A stretch of 64,000 nucleotides of DNA from an uncultured Bacilli bacterium (GTDB lineage Bacteria; Bacillota_I; Bacilli_A; RF39; UBA660). Shown here piece after piece: positions 16,658 to 26,250 of the stretch; positions within the stretch are counted from its first letter, which is position 1; every line of letters begins with the position of its first letter. The translations under genes and the position numbers were made by a program. The notes beneath the pieces are model-generated. The model saw nothing but the letters and a program-made list of their open reading frames with translations. It was not told where the DNA came from and ran no database searches. The stretch lies in NCBI GenBank assembly GCA_934086185.1, contig CAKOHW010000006.1, forward strand, positions 1-64,000, read 5' to 3'.

Positions 16658-17339
16658 CTCTTTTTGCCAAAGTTCTATTATTTAATTCTATGATATCTTT
16701 TTCTATTAATTCTTTTTTTATTTTTTTTAATGTCCTTTTTACTAATCTTGATACATATGATTGATTGCAATTAAACATGCTTGCAATTTCTTTTTGTTTA
16801 TATGATTTATTATTATTAATTCCGAAATATAATTCTATTATTATTCTTTCTCTTTCTTTTAATGTTTCTATTATTTTTCTTACATTATCATATTCTTCTT
16901 TATTTAATAATGACAATATATAATCTTCATCTTCTAAAATTGTATCTTGTAGCCTTACTTCGTTACCATATTCATCTTCAGAAATGACTCTATCTAAACT
17001 ATCTATTGTTCTTATTTTATTTAAACGTCTTAAAAACATTTTTATTTCATTATTTATACACTTTGTTGCATAATAATAAAATTCTGTATATTCTGATATA
17101 TCAAATGTTTTAATAGATTTAATAAGACCAATAATTCCTATTGATATTAATTCATCTTTATCATATTCAACAGTATTAAAGACTGTATCGACTTGTTTTA
17201 CAACAAGTTTTATGTTTGAACACACAATCTTTTTATATGCTTCATTATCCCCATCTTTATATTTTTTTATTAAATCATATATTTCTTTTCTTGATAAGTT
17301 TTCGTCATATTTATTATCTAACATCGTAATTAAATCCAT
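16647..17339 (-). CDS. Sigma-70 family factor, SigE/SigK-like
   Basis: This 230-residue RNA polymerase sigma factor has region 2 (DELISIGIIGLIKSIKTFD...YATKCINNEIKMFLRR), the SLDRVISEDEYGNEVRLQDTI linker typical of sporulation sigma factors E and K, and a region 4 helix-turn-helix (KEIASMFNCNQSYVSRLVKRTLKKI). It lacks region 1.1. The resemblance, with ylbJ and a coat-protein gene in the window, suggests a sporulation sigma factor. No pro-sequence of the SigE/SigK kind is obvious. Which sporulation stage it serves cannot be told. The ATG at 17339 has a GGAGG site. Confidence 0.75.
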   Translation of the reverse strand: MDLITMLDNKYDENLSRKEIYDLIKKYKDGDNEAYKKIVCSNIKLVVKQVDTVFNTVEYDKDELISIGIIGLIKSIKTFDISEYTEFYYYATKCINNEIKMFLRRLNKIRTIDSLDRVISEDEYGNEVRLQDTILEDEDYILSLLNKEEYDNVRKIIETLKERERIIIELYFGINNNKSYKQKEIASMFNCNQSYVSRLVKRTLKKIKKELIEKDIIELNNRTLAKRVEK

Positions 17340-17391
17340 AATGTTCCTCCATAAGTGTTGATTATAATAACATAATTTAGTTTAAGATGCA

Positions 17392-17417
17392 AAAAAACTG
17401 AATGAAATCAGTTTTTT
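17392..17417 (-). terminator. Terminator of the YhgE/Pip gene
   Basis: AAAACTGA pairs with TCAGTTTT in 17392-17417, with a T run on the minus strand after the stop codon. Confidence 0.75.
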
Positions 17418-19374
17418 ATAATTTTTTAGTTTTATAATGATCAATACATAAATTTATTATAAAGAATACTAAAAATATACTAAATACAATAATTAAATTT
17501 TTAGTAAGTAATGGATTTTCTATAGTTATTAATGATTCTTTTAATAATCTAATTGTATAAGTCATAGGTAGTAATGGGTTTAAGAATCTAAATCCACTTG
17601 TTACTGTTTCTATTGGGAATGTACCACCACTTGCTGCTAATTGTAATACTAGTATAATTAATGCAATAAATTTACCAATATCATTAAAATTACTTATTAA
17701 GAATTCTATTATAGCTAAGAATGCATTTGATACTAATATTAATGATAAGTAATATAATAGAATATTTGTTATTTCAAAATCTAATAGTGTTTGTAATAAT
17801 ATACCTAAAGTTATTGCCATAACTGTAGTTAAAGCATGATAACATAATGTTCTTTTTACTCTTCTATTGTCATTAATTCCTAGAATACCAAATCTTTCAT
17901 TCTTATCATAATAAAGTACTATAAACATCATTAAGCATCCTACCCAAAGAGCTATAGATATGAATAATGGTGCGAATGCAGTACCATAACTAGCAACTTC
18001 ATTTACTTCTTTTGTATTTACTTTAACTGGTTCTTTTGCATAATCAGAAAGTTTTTCTACTTTTTTAACATCATTTTTAGTGCTATCTATTTTATTATCT
18101 AATTCTTTTTTAGATGTTTTAACACTACTATTTAATACTGTTAATCCATTATTTAAAGAATTTGCTCCACTATTAATAAGAGATGCTCCTTTATCAAGTT
18201 CATTTACGTAAGTTAATAATATATTTAATGATTTTTTAGTAGTTTCTGTAGCATTTTTCTTAACACTACTTGCAGTTGATATTGCTACACTTTTTGATAC
18301 TTTATTAGCAGTTTCATAAGCAGTAGTTTTTGCTGTTAATTCAATACTATCTATAACACTTTTTAAACTATCTAAACTAGATTTAGAAGTATCTAATGTT
18401 TTTTTAGTATTTATAAGTAATAAAACATTAGAATTTGAACATAATGGACTAGAAGTAGAGTCATTAATACATGTAGTAATAATACTTTCATCAACACTAT
18501 AACCTAGACTATTTAATTGTGTTATTAAATTATTTAATCCTAAATTATATTGATTTAATCCATTATTATAATTATTTAAACCATTTGTATATGTTTCTTT
18601 TAAAGTTACATAATTTTGGTTACTTTCTAGACCTTTCATAGCTTCAGTTTCAATATTTTCTTTGCTTAATTCAGGTGATTTAGATAAAGTATTTAATATT
18701 TCTTTTTTTTCAGTACTTGTTAATTCTGAATTAAGATTATTTACTGATGATTCTAGATTTGATTTAATTTCTTTTGTACCATTACTTAATGATTCAGTAC
18801 CACTTTTTAAAGTACTAGAACCATCTTTCAATTTATCAGTACCTGTAGATAATTCACTAAATCCACTACTTATTTTATCTAATTCGTTTGGAACACTAGT
18901 AACAGTACTTTCTAAATTAGATACTATAGTAGAATTTATTTCATTATCTAAATTCTTTTCTACTACGTTAACTACATTATTTATTATTTGACTTGCTAAG
19001 TAGTTTGATTTTTGATTTGGAGAATAAGTAATAGTAGCATGCTTTTTATTTTCTGTTTTAGCACTTTCCATACTACTAGTAAAATCACTAGGAATATTAA
19101 TTAATGCATAATAATCTCCATTATTTAAACCATCTGTTGCTTCTTCATCTGATACAACGCTTATTTTTAACTTTTTAGAATCTTTTATACTATCAATTAA
19201 AGACTCGCCTTTATCTCCTTCATCATTATTTACTATTGCAACAGGTAGATTATCTATATTACCTTTACCATATGGATTCCAATATGCTTTTAAATAGAAG
19301 AAACTATACATAAAAGGTATTAATAGTACTGCACATATTACAACATATTTAAAATATTTGTTTTCTTTTTTCAT
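17416..19374 (-). CDS. YhgE/Pip-family membrane protein (ABC-2 type permease-like)
   Basis: This 652-residue protein has one N-terminal transmembrane helix (about 10-30) followed by the conserved extracytoplasmic start LPVAIVNNDEGDKGESL and DYYALINIPSDFT. A long Ser/Asn/Leu-rich coiled region comes next (repeated SxLxSGxxSL), then about five to six C-terminal transmembrane helices, including LQLAASGGTFPIETV. This is the YhgE/Pip (phage infection protein) architecture. Members act in export, as phage receptors, or with ESX-like secretion. It lies 11 nt downstream of a TetR regulator and is probably under its control. Confidence 0.85.
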   Translation of the reverse strand: MKKENKYFKYVVICAVLLIPFMYSFFYLKAYWNPYGKGNIDNLPVAIVNNDEGDKGESLIDSIKDSKKLKISVVSDEEATDGLNNGDYYALINIPSDFTSSMESAKTENKKHATITYSPNQKSNYLASQIINNVVNVVEKNLDNEINSTIVSNLESTVTSVPNELDKISSGFSELSTGTDKLKDGSSTLKSGTESLSNGTKEIKSNLESSVNNLNSELTSTEKKEILNTLSKSPELSKENIETEAMKGLESNQNYVTLKETYTNGLNNYNNGLNQYNLGLNNLITQLNSLGYSVDESIITTCINDSTSSPLCSNSNVLLLINTKKTLDTSKSSLDSLKSVIDSIELTAKTTAYETANKVSKSVAISTASSVKKNATETTKKSLNILLTYVNELDKGASLINSGANSLNNGLTVLNSSVKTSKKELDNKIDSTKNDVKKVEKLSDYAKEPVKVNTKEVNEVASYGTAFAPLFISIALWVGCLMMFIVLYYDKNERFGILGINDNRRVKRTLCYHALTTVMAITLGILLQTLLDFEITNILLYYLSLILVSNAFLAIIEFLISNFNDIGKFIALIILVLQLAASGGTFPIETVTSGFRFLNPLLPMTYTIRLLKESLITIENPLLTKNLIIVFSIFLVFFIINLCIDHYKTKKL

Positions 19375-19385
19375 TTTATACCCTC

Positions 19386-19931
19386 CTAATTTAATAATCC
19401 ATTCTTTAATATATTTATGACTTCAGAAGTAACTTTATTCTCATCAATATCATTTTTATATTCGAACATTATAGATATAAATACTTTATATATTACAAAT
19501 GCTGTTAAGTTAGTATTACATTTTTTTATTTCATTCTTTTCTATACCATATATTAATTTAGATTCTATATATTCTAAAATACTATCATCATATAATTTAA
19601 TAAATTTTTCTTTTATTTCATCTGTTTCATCTAATAATTTATTAAATATTTTACTTTCTTTACGTAACTTTAACATATAAAGTATATTTAAAGATATTTT
19701 ATCAATAAATGATTTTTTATTTTTTTCTAGTTTTTCTAACTTTTCTTTTATTTCTTTTAATTCATTATCGATAAAGTATTTAAATAATTCATCTTTATCT
19801 TTAAAGTAACTATATATAGTTTTTTTAGTAACATTAGCTTTTTTTGCTATTTCATCCATACTAACTTTTTTATATCCATAGAGTTCGAATAAGTTTTTTG
19901 ATACTAATAAGATATCTTCCCTTTTATTCAT
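19386..19931 (-). CDS. TetR/AcrR family transcriptional regulator
   Basis: This 181-residue protein has the TetR N-terminal DNA-binding domain: GYKKVSMDEIAKKANVTKKTIYSYFKDKDELF, with the helix-turn-helix at about residues 22-42. The ligand-binding C-terminal domain is variable. It precedes the YhgE/Pip gene by 11 nt and its start lies just below two palindromes that look like its operator, so it likely represses itself and the membrane protein. Ligand unknown. Confidence 0.85.
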   Translation of the reverse strand: MNKREDILLVSKNLFELYGYKKVSMDEIAKKANVTKKTIYSYFKDKDELFKYFIDNELKEIKEKLEKLEKNKKSFIDKISLNILYMLKLRKESKIFNKLLDETDEIKEKFIKLYDDSILEYIESKLIYGIEKNEIKKCNTNLTAFVIYKVFISIMFEYKNDIDENKVTSEVINILKNGLLN

Positions 19932-19953
19932 TTATATCACTTCCTAAACTACT

Positions 19954-19978
19954 ATACCAATTTGGTATACGAGTATAC
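19954..19978. promoter_or_regulatory. Probable TetR operator palindromes
   Basis: Two adjoining dyads: ATACCA-ATT-TGGTAT (19954-19968) and GTATAC-GA-GTATAC (19965-19978), located 23-47 bp upstream of the tetR start. TetR-family regulators usually bind such sites next to their own gene. Confidence 0.6.
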
Positions 19979-20030
19979 TTTAGTACAAAATAAAATATTT
20001 GTCAAGTGTTTAGCAAATATTTTTTTGTTT

Positions 20031-20471
20031 TTATAATGATATCTTACATTCTGTGTCTTCTACATTGGTATAGTATGCATATACTCTTTTATTTTTTTTA
20101 TATACATAGACACACATTCTTTGTATGTCTTTATTATCTATTGGGTTTTTATATTCGATATTTCCACTATTATTATTTTCACTATCTAAATAGTCTTCTT
20201 CAATTAATTCTTTAATTGAAATTTTGTAACAAGGATATTCTTTTTCTACACTACTTTCTAAAACTTTACATGTAGATTTACTTAATCTAGTTCTATTATC
20301 TTGGCCCCATAGTGTAGCTGCTTGTTCTATTTGTTCTTTTTTAGTATTAAAACTTCTTTCTTTCATTTTTTTACTTATTCTCATAACTCCTGGTACTCCA
20401 ATACCTAAAAGTAGACCAATAAGTACTATTACAGATAAAAGTTCTACTAATGTAAATCCTTTTTTATTCAT
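20031..20471 (-). CDS. Type IV prepilin/pseudopilin
   Basis: A prepilin with the leader MNKKGFTLVELLSVIVLIG (Glu at +5), a hydrophobic helix with the usual break, then a helical ISKKMKERSFNTKKEQIEQAATLWGQDN segment and a short C-terminal domain with paired cysteines (CKVLES...YPCYKI; RMCVYVY...TECKI). The start is the ATG at 20471, overlapping the TGA of the upstream pilin gene (ATGA). It is a close relative of that neighbour: both have AxLWGQDN. Confidence 0.85.
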   Translation of the reverse strand: MNKKGFTLVELLSVIVLIGLLLGIGVPGVMRISKKMKERSFNTKKEQIEQAATLWGQDNRTRLSKSTCKVLESSVEKEYPCYKISIKELIEEDYLDSENNNSGNIEYKNPIDNKDIQRMCVYVYKKNKRVYAYYTNVEDTECKISL

Positions 20472-20896
20472 CGTGTCACCCAACAAGTATCTTCTTTTGT
20501 TTTATTATATGTAGCATATATTTTTCCATATTTTGTATATACTGTTATTTTACAATCATTCATACTTTTGTTACTAACAGGGTTTTTGATATTTGTACCA
20601 TCATCTGCTTTTATATAGTTTGGTATTAAATCTTTAACAAATAGTTCTTTTGCTTTTTCACAGTTTGAACTAGTTTTAAATGTTCCTGTACATGAATTGC
20701 CATCTAATACATCTGCCTTATTATCTTGGCCCCATAATACAGCAGCACGTTCAATATTTTTAACTTTTGTTGATAAAGTTTTTTCCTTTGCTTTAGTTTG
20801 ACTTCTTAAAATATTTGGTACTGCTATACCTACTAATAACCCTAAAAGTACTATAACTGCTAATACCTCTACTAATGTGAATCCTTTTTTATTCAT
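20468..20896 (-). CDS. Type IV prepilin/pseudopilin
   Basis: This 142-residue prepilin starts MNKKGFTLVEVLAVIVLLG and has the Glu at +5, a membrane helix, then IERAAVLWGQDNKAD and a four-cysteine C-terminal domain (SCTGTF, NCEKA, DCKITVY, TCWVTR). First gene of a two-pilin operon with 20031-20471. It ends in TGA. No assembly ATPase, platform protein or prepilin peptidase gene is nearby, so the machine must be encoded elsewhere. Confidence 0.85.
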   Translation of the reverse strand: MNKKGFTLVEVLAVIVLLGLLVGIAVPNILRSQTKAKEKTLSTKVKNIERAAVLWGQDNKADVLDGNSCTGTFKTSSNCEKAKELFVKDLIPNYIKADDGTNIKNPVSNKSMNDCKITVYTKYGKIYATYNKTKEDTCWVTR

Positions 20897-20936
20897 AAGT
20901 ACACTCCTACTCTACAAATATAATAATATAAAAAAA

Positions 20937-20956
20937 CAAACTAATCAACTAGTTTG
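20937..20956 (-). terminator. ysxC terminator
   Basis: CAAACTA (20937-20943) pairs with TAGTTTG (20950-20956), with a T run on the minus strand. The TAG stop of ysxC lies in the hairpin. Confidence 0.75.
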
Positions 20957-21528
20957 CTTTCTATTTGTCTGTAAACTTCTTCTCTACCTTTCTTAGTTAC
21001 ACTTGAGAATAATACTAAAGAATCAGTTTCACTAATATTTAAAGTTTCTCTTACAATTTTCTCTTGTTTATCTCTTACACTAGATTTAACTTTATCATAC
21101 TTAGTTGCTATTATACAAACTGGTAAGTTATAATACTTTAAATAATTATACATTAAAATATCATTTTCACTTGGTTTATGTCTAAAATCAATTAACATGA
21201 AGACTAGTTTTAAATTTTTTCTAGTAGTCAAATACTCTTCAATCATAAGACCAAATTTCTTTTGTTGAGATTTAGACACGTTAGCGTATCCATATCCTGG
21301 AACGTCTACTAAATAAAAAGTATCATTACATAAGTAAAAATTTAATGTTTGTGTTTTTCCTGGTTTACTACTAGTTCTAGCGAAATTCTTTCTTGATAAT
21401 ATAGTATTTATAAAACTACTTTTACCTACATTACTTTTACCTACAAGTAAAAATTCTTGCTTAGTTTCACTAGGATATTGACTAGTTCTAACTGCAATAT
21501 GTGTTAACTCTGAAGTATCTATTTTCAT
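20941..21528 (-). CDS. ysxC: Ribosome biogenesis GTPase YsxC/YihA
   Basis: This 195-residue GTPase is needed for assembly of the 50S subunit. It has G1 GKSNVGKSSF (about residues 31-40), G2 in SSKPGKTQTLNFY, G3 DVPGYGYA, and G4 TKYDK. Length and order are typical of EngB/YsxC. It is transcribed divergently from recU. Confidence 0.93.
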   Translation of the reverse strand: MKIDTSELTHIAVRTSQYPSETKQEFLLVGKSNVGKSSFINTILSRKNFARTSSKPGKTQTLNFYLCNDTFYLVDVPGYGYANVSKSQQKKFGLMIEEYLTTRKNLKLVFMLIDFRHKPSENDILMYNYLKYYNLPVCIIATKYDKVKSSVRDKQEKIVRETLNISETDSLVLFSSVTKKGREEVYRQIESKLVD

Positions 21529-21639
21529 ATTTTTTCTTCACCCGTTATAATTATATAAAATTATGTAAAATTATGCAAATTATATAGAAAAATATAGAAT
21601 TTGTAACATTATTATTATATAATGGTGATGGTGAAGAAA

Positions 21640-22197
21640 ATGTTATATCCAGGCTCTATAAAAAAAGAATACAAACGTAATATACCACATAAAAATAGAG
21701 GTATGAAATTAGAAAATTTAATTAATCAAACTAATGAATATTATATAGATAATGATATAGCAATAATATATAAAAAACCTACACCTATATTAGTTTGTCA
21801 AGTTGATTATAAAAAAAATAAAATATTAGAAGGTTATTATAAGACTCCTTCTACATTAGATTATAATGGTATATATAAAGGAAAATATATAGATTTTGAT
21901 GCTAAAGAAACATTAAATAAAACTTCTTTTCCTTTAGCTAATTTACATAAACATCAATTAGAACATATGAAAAAAGTTATTAATCATGGAGGAATAAGTT
22001 TTTTAATTATTAAGATTAATAATTTATATTATTTATTAGATGGTATAAAGATTATAGATTTTATTAATAGTAATAATAGGAAAAGTATTCCTTATAATTA
22101 TATAAAAAATAATGGATTAGAAATAAAGGAAGGTATTAATCCAGCATTAGATTATATTAAAGTTATAGATAATTATTATTTTAAGGAGGAAGTATGA
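21640..22197 (+). CDS. recU: Holliday junction resolvase RecU
   Basis: RecU cuts Holliday junctions in recombination and chromosome segregation. It has the conserved NRGMKLE near the start, the active-site block DYNGIYKGKYIDFDAKET (Asp/Glu/Lys nuclease triad), and KTSFPLANLHKHQLEHM. I start it at 21640 (MLYPGS), which matches the N-terminus of Bacillus RecU and has a GGTGAAG site. An earlier in-frame ATG at 21622 overlaps a TATAAT-like sequence and is less likely. It overlaps ponA by 4 nt, the same pair as in Bacillus. Confidence 0.9.
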   Translation: MLYPGSIKKEYKRNIPHKNRGMKLENLINQTNEYYIDNDIAIIYKKPTPILVCQVDYKKNKILEGYYKTPSTLDYNGIYKGKYIDFDAKETLNKTSFPLANLHKHQLEHMKKVINHGGISFLIIKINNLYYLLDGIKIIDFINSNNRKSIPYNYIKNNGLEIKEGINPALDYIKVIDNYYFKEEV

Positions 22198-25064
22198 AAA
22201 AGACTACTTATACTAAGAAAAGTAATACTGATAAAAATAAAAAGATAGAAAAAAGAAAAAAAGATATTGAAAAATTAAAGAATGAAGAATTAGAATTAAC
22301 TAATATATATAAATATAAGGGTAAAGATAGAACTAAGGCTAAGTTAAAAAATAATGCAAAAGTTGCTAAGTATGAGGCTAATCAATTAAAGTTAAAATAT
22401 AAATCTGGTGGATTAGGACAAAAAGTATTAATTATATTAATGTTATTTTTAATATTTTGTTTAACTATTGGAATAATATTTACTTTATATGTAATTATTA
22501 GTTCTCCTAAATTTGATACTAGTAATTTATATAGTAGAGAATCTAGTGTACTATTAGATAAGAATGGTAATGAATATGCTAGACTTGGTACTGAAAATAG
22601 AGAACTTGTTACTTATGATGATTTACCTCAAAATTTAATAGATGCTATAATCGCTACTGAAGATTCGAGATTTTTTCAACATAATGGTGTTGATTTAGCA
22701 AGATTTTCTAAAGCAGTTGCTGGTCAATTACTTGGAAGAAGTGATGCAGGTGGTGGTTCTACTTTAACAATGCAAGTTGTTAAAAACACTTATACTTCTA
22801 CTGAATCTAGTGGTATTGGTGGTATCATAAGAAAGTTTACAGATATTTATATGTCAGTTTTTAAGGTAGAAAAATCTTATACTAAAGAGCAAATTATAGA
22901 ATTTTATGTAAATATACCTTTTTTAGGTAGTGGTGCTTTTGGTGTAGAACAAGCAAGTCAAATATATTTCGGAAAGAGTGTTGGAGAGTTATCATTATCT
23001 GAAGCCGCAGTTATTGCTGGTTTGTTTCAAGCTCCTAGTGCTTATGATCCTTATTCTTATCCAGAAAAAGCTGAACAAAGAAGAAATATAGTTTTAAGTT
23101 TAATGAAACGTCATGGATATATAACAGATACTGAATATAATATGGCTAAGAAAATGAAAGTTGAAGATATGTTAGTTGGTAATACTAAAACATTAAATAA
23201 ATATCAAGGTTTTGTTGATACAGTTGTACAAGAAGTAATTGATAGAACTGGAAATGATCCGGCTACTACATCAATGGTTATATATACTACACTCGATACT
23301 GAAAGACAAGATGTTATTGAAAGTATTTATAATGGAGATACTTATACTTGGAAAAATGATATTGTTCAAGCTGCTATGGCAGTAATCGATGTTAATGATG
23401 GTTCTATTGCTGCTATTGGTGCTGGTAGAAATAAAAAAACTGAACGTAGTTTAAATTATGCTACATGGATTAATAGGCACCCAGGTAGTACCGCAAAACC
23501 AATATTTGATTACGGCCCTGCTATTCAATATTTAAATTGGTCTACAGGTCAAACAATTATTGATGAAAAGTATAGTTATACAGGTGGAGGAAGTATTAAA
23601 AACTGGGATAATCGTTTTAAAGGATTAATGACAATACAAGATGCACTTGCACAAAGTAGAAATATTCCTGCAGTTTATACTTTCCAACAATTAAGTCAAG
23701 ATCAAATAAAAGAATTTGTTACAAATTTAGGAATTACTCCTGAATATGAAAATGGTTATATAAATGAATCTCATGCTATAGGTGGATTTAATGGTGTAAG
23801 TCCTTTAAAATTATCAGCAGCTTATGCTACTTTTGCTAGAGGAGGAACATATATTGAACCTTATAGTGTTACAAAGATAGAATATTCAAATTCTGGTGAA
23901 ACATTTACAGTTACTCCAGAAAAGAGAAAAGCAATGGACGACTCTACTGCTTATATGGTTAATTCAATGTTAAAATATGCAGTTACTAGTGGTAATATTT
24001 CAACTGGTACTGTAAGTGGTACAGATGTTGCTAGTAAAACTGGTACATCTACGGTGGATACAGACAAAAAGAAAGCATTAGGTATTAAAGGTGATATGAG
24101 TGGAGATGCTTGGCAAGTTACCTACTCTCCAGATTATGCTATTGCATTATGGTATGCTTATGATGAAATTGATAAGAATCATTATTTAACAAGCGCTGAA
24201 GGAAATAGCGCAAGAAGATTAATAAGTAAGGTATTAGGATCTAAAATATTAAAACCTAATTCTAAATGGACACAACCTTCAAGTGTTGTTAGTGCTGAAG
24301 TTGAAGTTGGTACTGATCCACTTGAATTACCAAGTGAGGGTACTCCTTCAGATTTAAGAAGAACTTATTTATTTAAAAAAGGTACAGTACCTACAGAAAC
24401 ATCAATAAGATTTGCTAAGTTAGATAATGTTACTAATTTAAACTATTCTGCAACCGATTCTAGTGTATTAATTACTTGGAAAGGTATTGGTACACCAAAA
24501 CAATTAGATGCAAATTGGATTAGTGAATATTTCAATAATAATATATATAAGCCTTGGGCTGATGGATATATTAATAGACGTATAGAATATAATAATTCTG
24601 TTTTAGGTGGTATTGGTTATGCTATTTATATTAACGGTTCATTCGTAGGAACTACAACTCAAGAAAATTATACATATAATGGTACTATTGCTTCTTCTTC
24701 GGAAGTGACAGTTAAAACAATTTATAATAATTACTCAGCTTGTAATAGTGATGGTGTTTCAATAATGGTTACACCAAATGGTGGTACTTCACCTTCTACT
24801 CCAAGTGATAATAATAAACCTAATAATACAACTACTGAAAGTAGAGATTTTACATTTGATGTAGATACATTAGATAGAGCAACTTATGAAACATTAAAAG
24901 CAAGTGGTAATTTAAATAGTATTGTTACAGTTTATTCAAATGGAAATCCAGTAACTAATGCAAATATAATAGTTGATGATTCTAATGTTGATTCAGATAA
25001 TAAATTAATAATAACAGTTACTTATTATGGAAAATCAAAATCTAAAACTATAACATTAAATTAG
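22194..25064 (+). CDS. ponA: Class A penicillin-binding protein (PBP1)
   Basis: This 956-residue bifunctional peptidoglycan synthase is anchored by one membrane helix (about residues 78-100). The glycosyltransferase (GT51) domain has the EDSRFFQHNG motif near residue 157 and GGSTLTMQVVKNT. The transpeptidase has SxxK in GSTAKP (near 432), SRN (near 487) and KTGTS (near 613). After it comes a fibronectin-like region and a Ser/Thr/Asn-rich linker, then a small C-terminal beta domain. Downstream of recU with ATGA overlap. It shows that the organism makes a cell wall, unlike true Mollicutes. Confidence 0.95.
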   Translation: MKKTTYTKKSNTDKNKKIEKRKKDIEKLKNEELELTNIYKYKGKDRTKAKLKNNAKVAKYEANQLKLKYKSGGLGQKVLIILMLFLIFCLTIGIIFTLYVIISSPKFDTSNLYSRESSVLLDKNGNEYARLGTENRELVTYDDLPQNLIDAIIATEDSRFFQHNGVDLARFSKAVAGQLLGRSDAGGGSTLTMQVVKNTYTSTESSGIGGIIRKFTDIYMSVFKVEKSYTKEQIIEFYVNIPFLGSGAFGVEQASQIYFGKSVGELSLSEAAVIAGLFQAPSAYDPYSYPEKAEQRRNIVLSLMKRHGYITDTEYNMAKKMKVEDMLVGNTKTLNKYQGFVDTVVQEVIDRTGNDPATTSMVIYTTLDTERQDVIESIYNGDTYTWKNDIVQAAMAVIDVNDGSIAAIGAGRNKKTERSLNYATWINRHPGSTAKPIFDYGPAIQYLNWSTGQTIIDEKYSYTGGGSIKNWDNRFKGLMTIQDALAQSRNIPAVYTFQQLSQDQIKEFVTNLGITPEYENGYINESHAIGGFNGVSPLKLSAAYATFARGGTYIEPYSVTKIEYSNSGETFTVTPEKRKAMDDSTAYMVNSMLKYAVTSGNISTGTVSGTDVASKTGTSTVDTDKKKALGIKGDMSGDAWQVTYSPDYAIALWYAYDEIDKNHYLTSAEGNSARRLISKVLGSKILKPNSKWTQPSSVVSAEVEVGTDPLELPSEGTPSDLRRTYLFKKGTVPTETSIRFAKLDNVTNLNYSATDSSVLITWKGIGTPKQLDANWISEYFNNNIYKPWADGYINRRIEYNNSVLGGIGYAIYINGSFVGTTTQENYTYNGTIASSSEVTVKTIYNNYSACNSDGVSIMVTPNGGTSPSTPSDNNKPNNTTTESRDFTFDVDTLDRATYETLKASGNLNSIVTVYSNGNPVTNANIIVDDSNVDSDNKLIITVTYYGKSKSKTITLN

Positions 25065-25087
25065 ATTGATATTAATCAATCTTTTTT
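25064..25087 (+). terminator. ponA terminator
   Basis: GATTGAT-ATTA-ATCAATC at 25064-25081 is followed by six T. Confidence 0.85.
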
Positions 25088-25115
25088 ATATAATACAAAT
25101 TAGTGAGGTGTTACT

Positions 25116-26234
25116 ATGGATATAATTGGTATAATAGCAGAATATAATCCATTTCATAATGGACATAAGTATCATATAAATAAAATAAAAAGTATGTATC
25201 CTAATTCTATTATAATACTAGTTTTAAATGGTTATTTTTTAGAACGTGGTGAAATAAGTATAGAATCATTGAAATCAAAGACAAAACTTGCATTAGATAA
25301 TAATGTAGATATAGTAGTTAAATTACCATTTATATTTGGTAGTAATTCTGCAGATATATTTAGTGATGCTTCTATAGAAATATTAAATACATTAGGAGTA
25401 AATAAAATAATATTTGGTAGTGAATGTAATGATATTAATAAACTTACATTTCTCGCTAAAAAGCAATTAAACGAGTACTATGATAGTGATGTAAAGAAAT
25501 ATTTAGATGAAGGCTATAATTACCCTACTGCATTAAATAAAGCACTAGGAATCAGTATTAATACTCCGAATGATTTATTAGGATTATCATATATTAAATC
25601 AATAATAAAAAATAATTATAATATAGATGCAATAACTATAAAAAGAACTAATGATTATCATGATACTAAATCTAATAATGATATTATTAGTGCATCAAAT
25701 ATTAGAGAGAAAATAAAAAATAGTATTCCTATTGATAGTTATTTACCTAGTAAAGAATATATAAATGAAATTAATTATGAACTCTACTTTAATTTATTAA
25801 AATATAAAATATTAACTGATAATAATCTAAGTAAATATTTAACAGTAGATGAAGGAATAGAAAATAAATTAAAGAGTGTAATAAATAAATGTAACAATAT
25901 AGACGATTTAATAAGTAATATAAAAACTAAACGTTATACTTATAATAGAATTAATAGAATGTTTATTCATATATTAATAGGTCTTAAAAAGACGGATAAA
26001 GCTAATGTTATACATAATGAGTATATTAGAGTATTAGGTTTTAATAATGTTGGTAAAGAATATTTAAGAAAGATAAAAAAGACCTCAATTTTACCTATAG
26101 TAACTGATTTAAAAAAGCAAAATTCCATTATTAAAGATTATGAAATAAAAGAATATACAATTTATAATATGTTAGTTGATGAGGATGTATTAGATTATGA
26201 GTTGTCTAATAAACCCATAAAAAAAATATCTTAG
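25116..26234 (+). CDS. tmcAL: tRNA(Met) cytidine acetate ligase (YlbM)
   Basis: This 372-residue enzyme makes N4-acetylcytidine at position 34 of elongator tRNA-Met using acetate and ATP. It has the nucleotidyltransferase signature IIAEYNPFHNGHKYHI (HxGH at about residues 14-17), GYFLERGEIS, and KLPFIFGSNSADIFSDASI, all hallmarks of TmcAL. It has an AGTGAGGTG ribosome site. In Bacillus it is ylbM, next to ylbL and ylbJ; here those genes lie 18 kb away. Confidence 0.9.
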   Translation: MDIIGIIAEYNPFHNGHKYHINKIKSMYPNSIIILVLNGYFLERGEISIESLKSKTKLALDNNVDIVVKLPFIFGSNSADIFSDASIEILNTLGVNKIIFGSECNDINKLTFLAKKQLNEYYDSDVKKYLDEGYNYPTALNKALGISINTPNDLLGLSYIKSIIKNNYNIDAITIKRTNDYHDTKSNNDIISASNIREKIKNSIPIDSYLPSKEYINEINYELYFNLLKYKILTDNNLSKYLTVDEGIENKLKSVINKCNNIDDLISNIKTKRYTYNRINRMFIHILIGLKKTDKANVIHNEYIRVLGFNNVGKEYLRKIKKTSILPIVTDLKKQNSIIKDYEIKEYTIYNMLVDEDVLDYELSNKPIKKIS

Positions 26235-26250
26235 TAATTTTAAGATATTT
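26224..26250. terminator. Shared terminator between tmcAL and the surface-protein gene
   Basis: AAATATCTTA (26224-26233) pairs with TAAGATATTT (26241-26250). T runs lie on both sides, so it can serve both converging genes. Confidence 0.7.

Noticed and set aside
20006..20215. Plus-strand 69-codon hydrophobic ORF
   Set aside because: Shadow of the pilin gene; aromatic-rich low-complexity product without a ribosome site.
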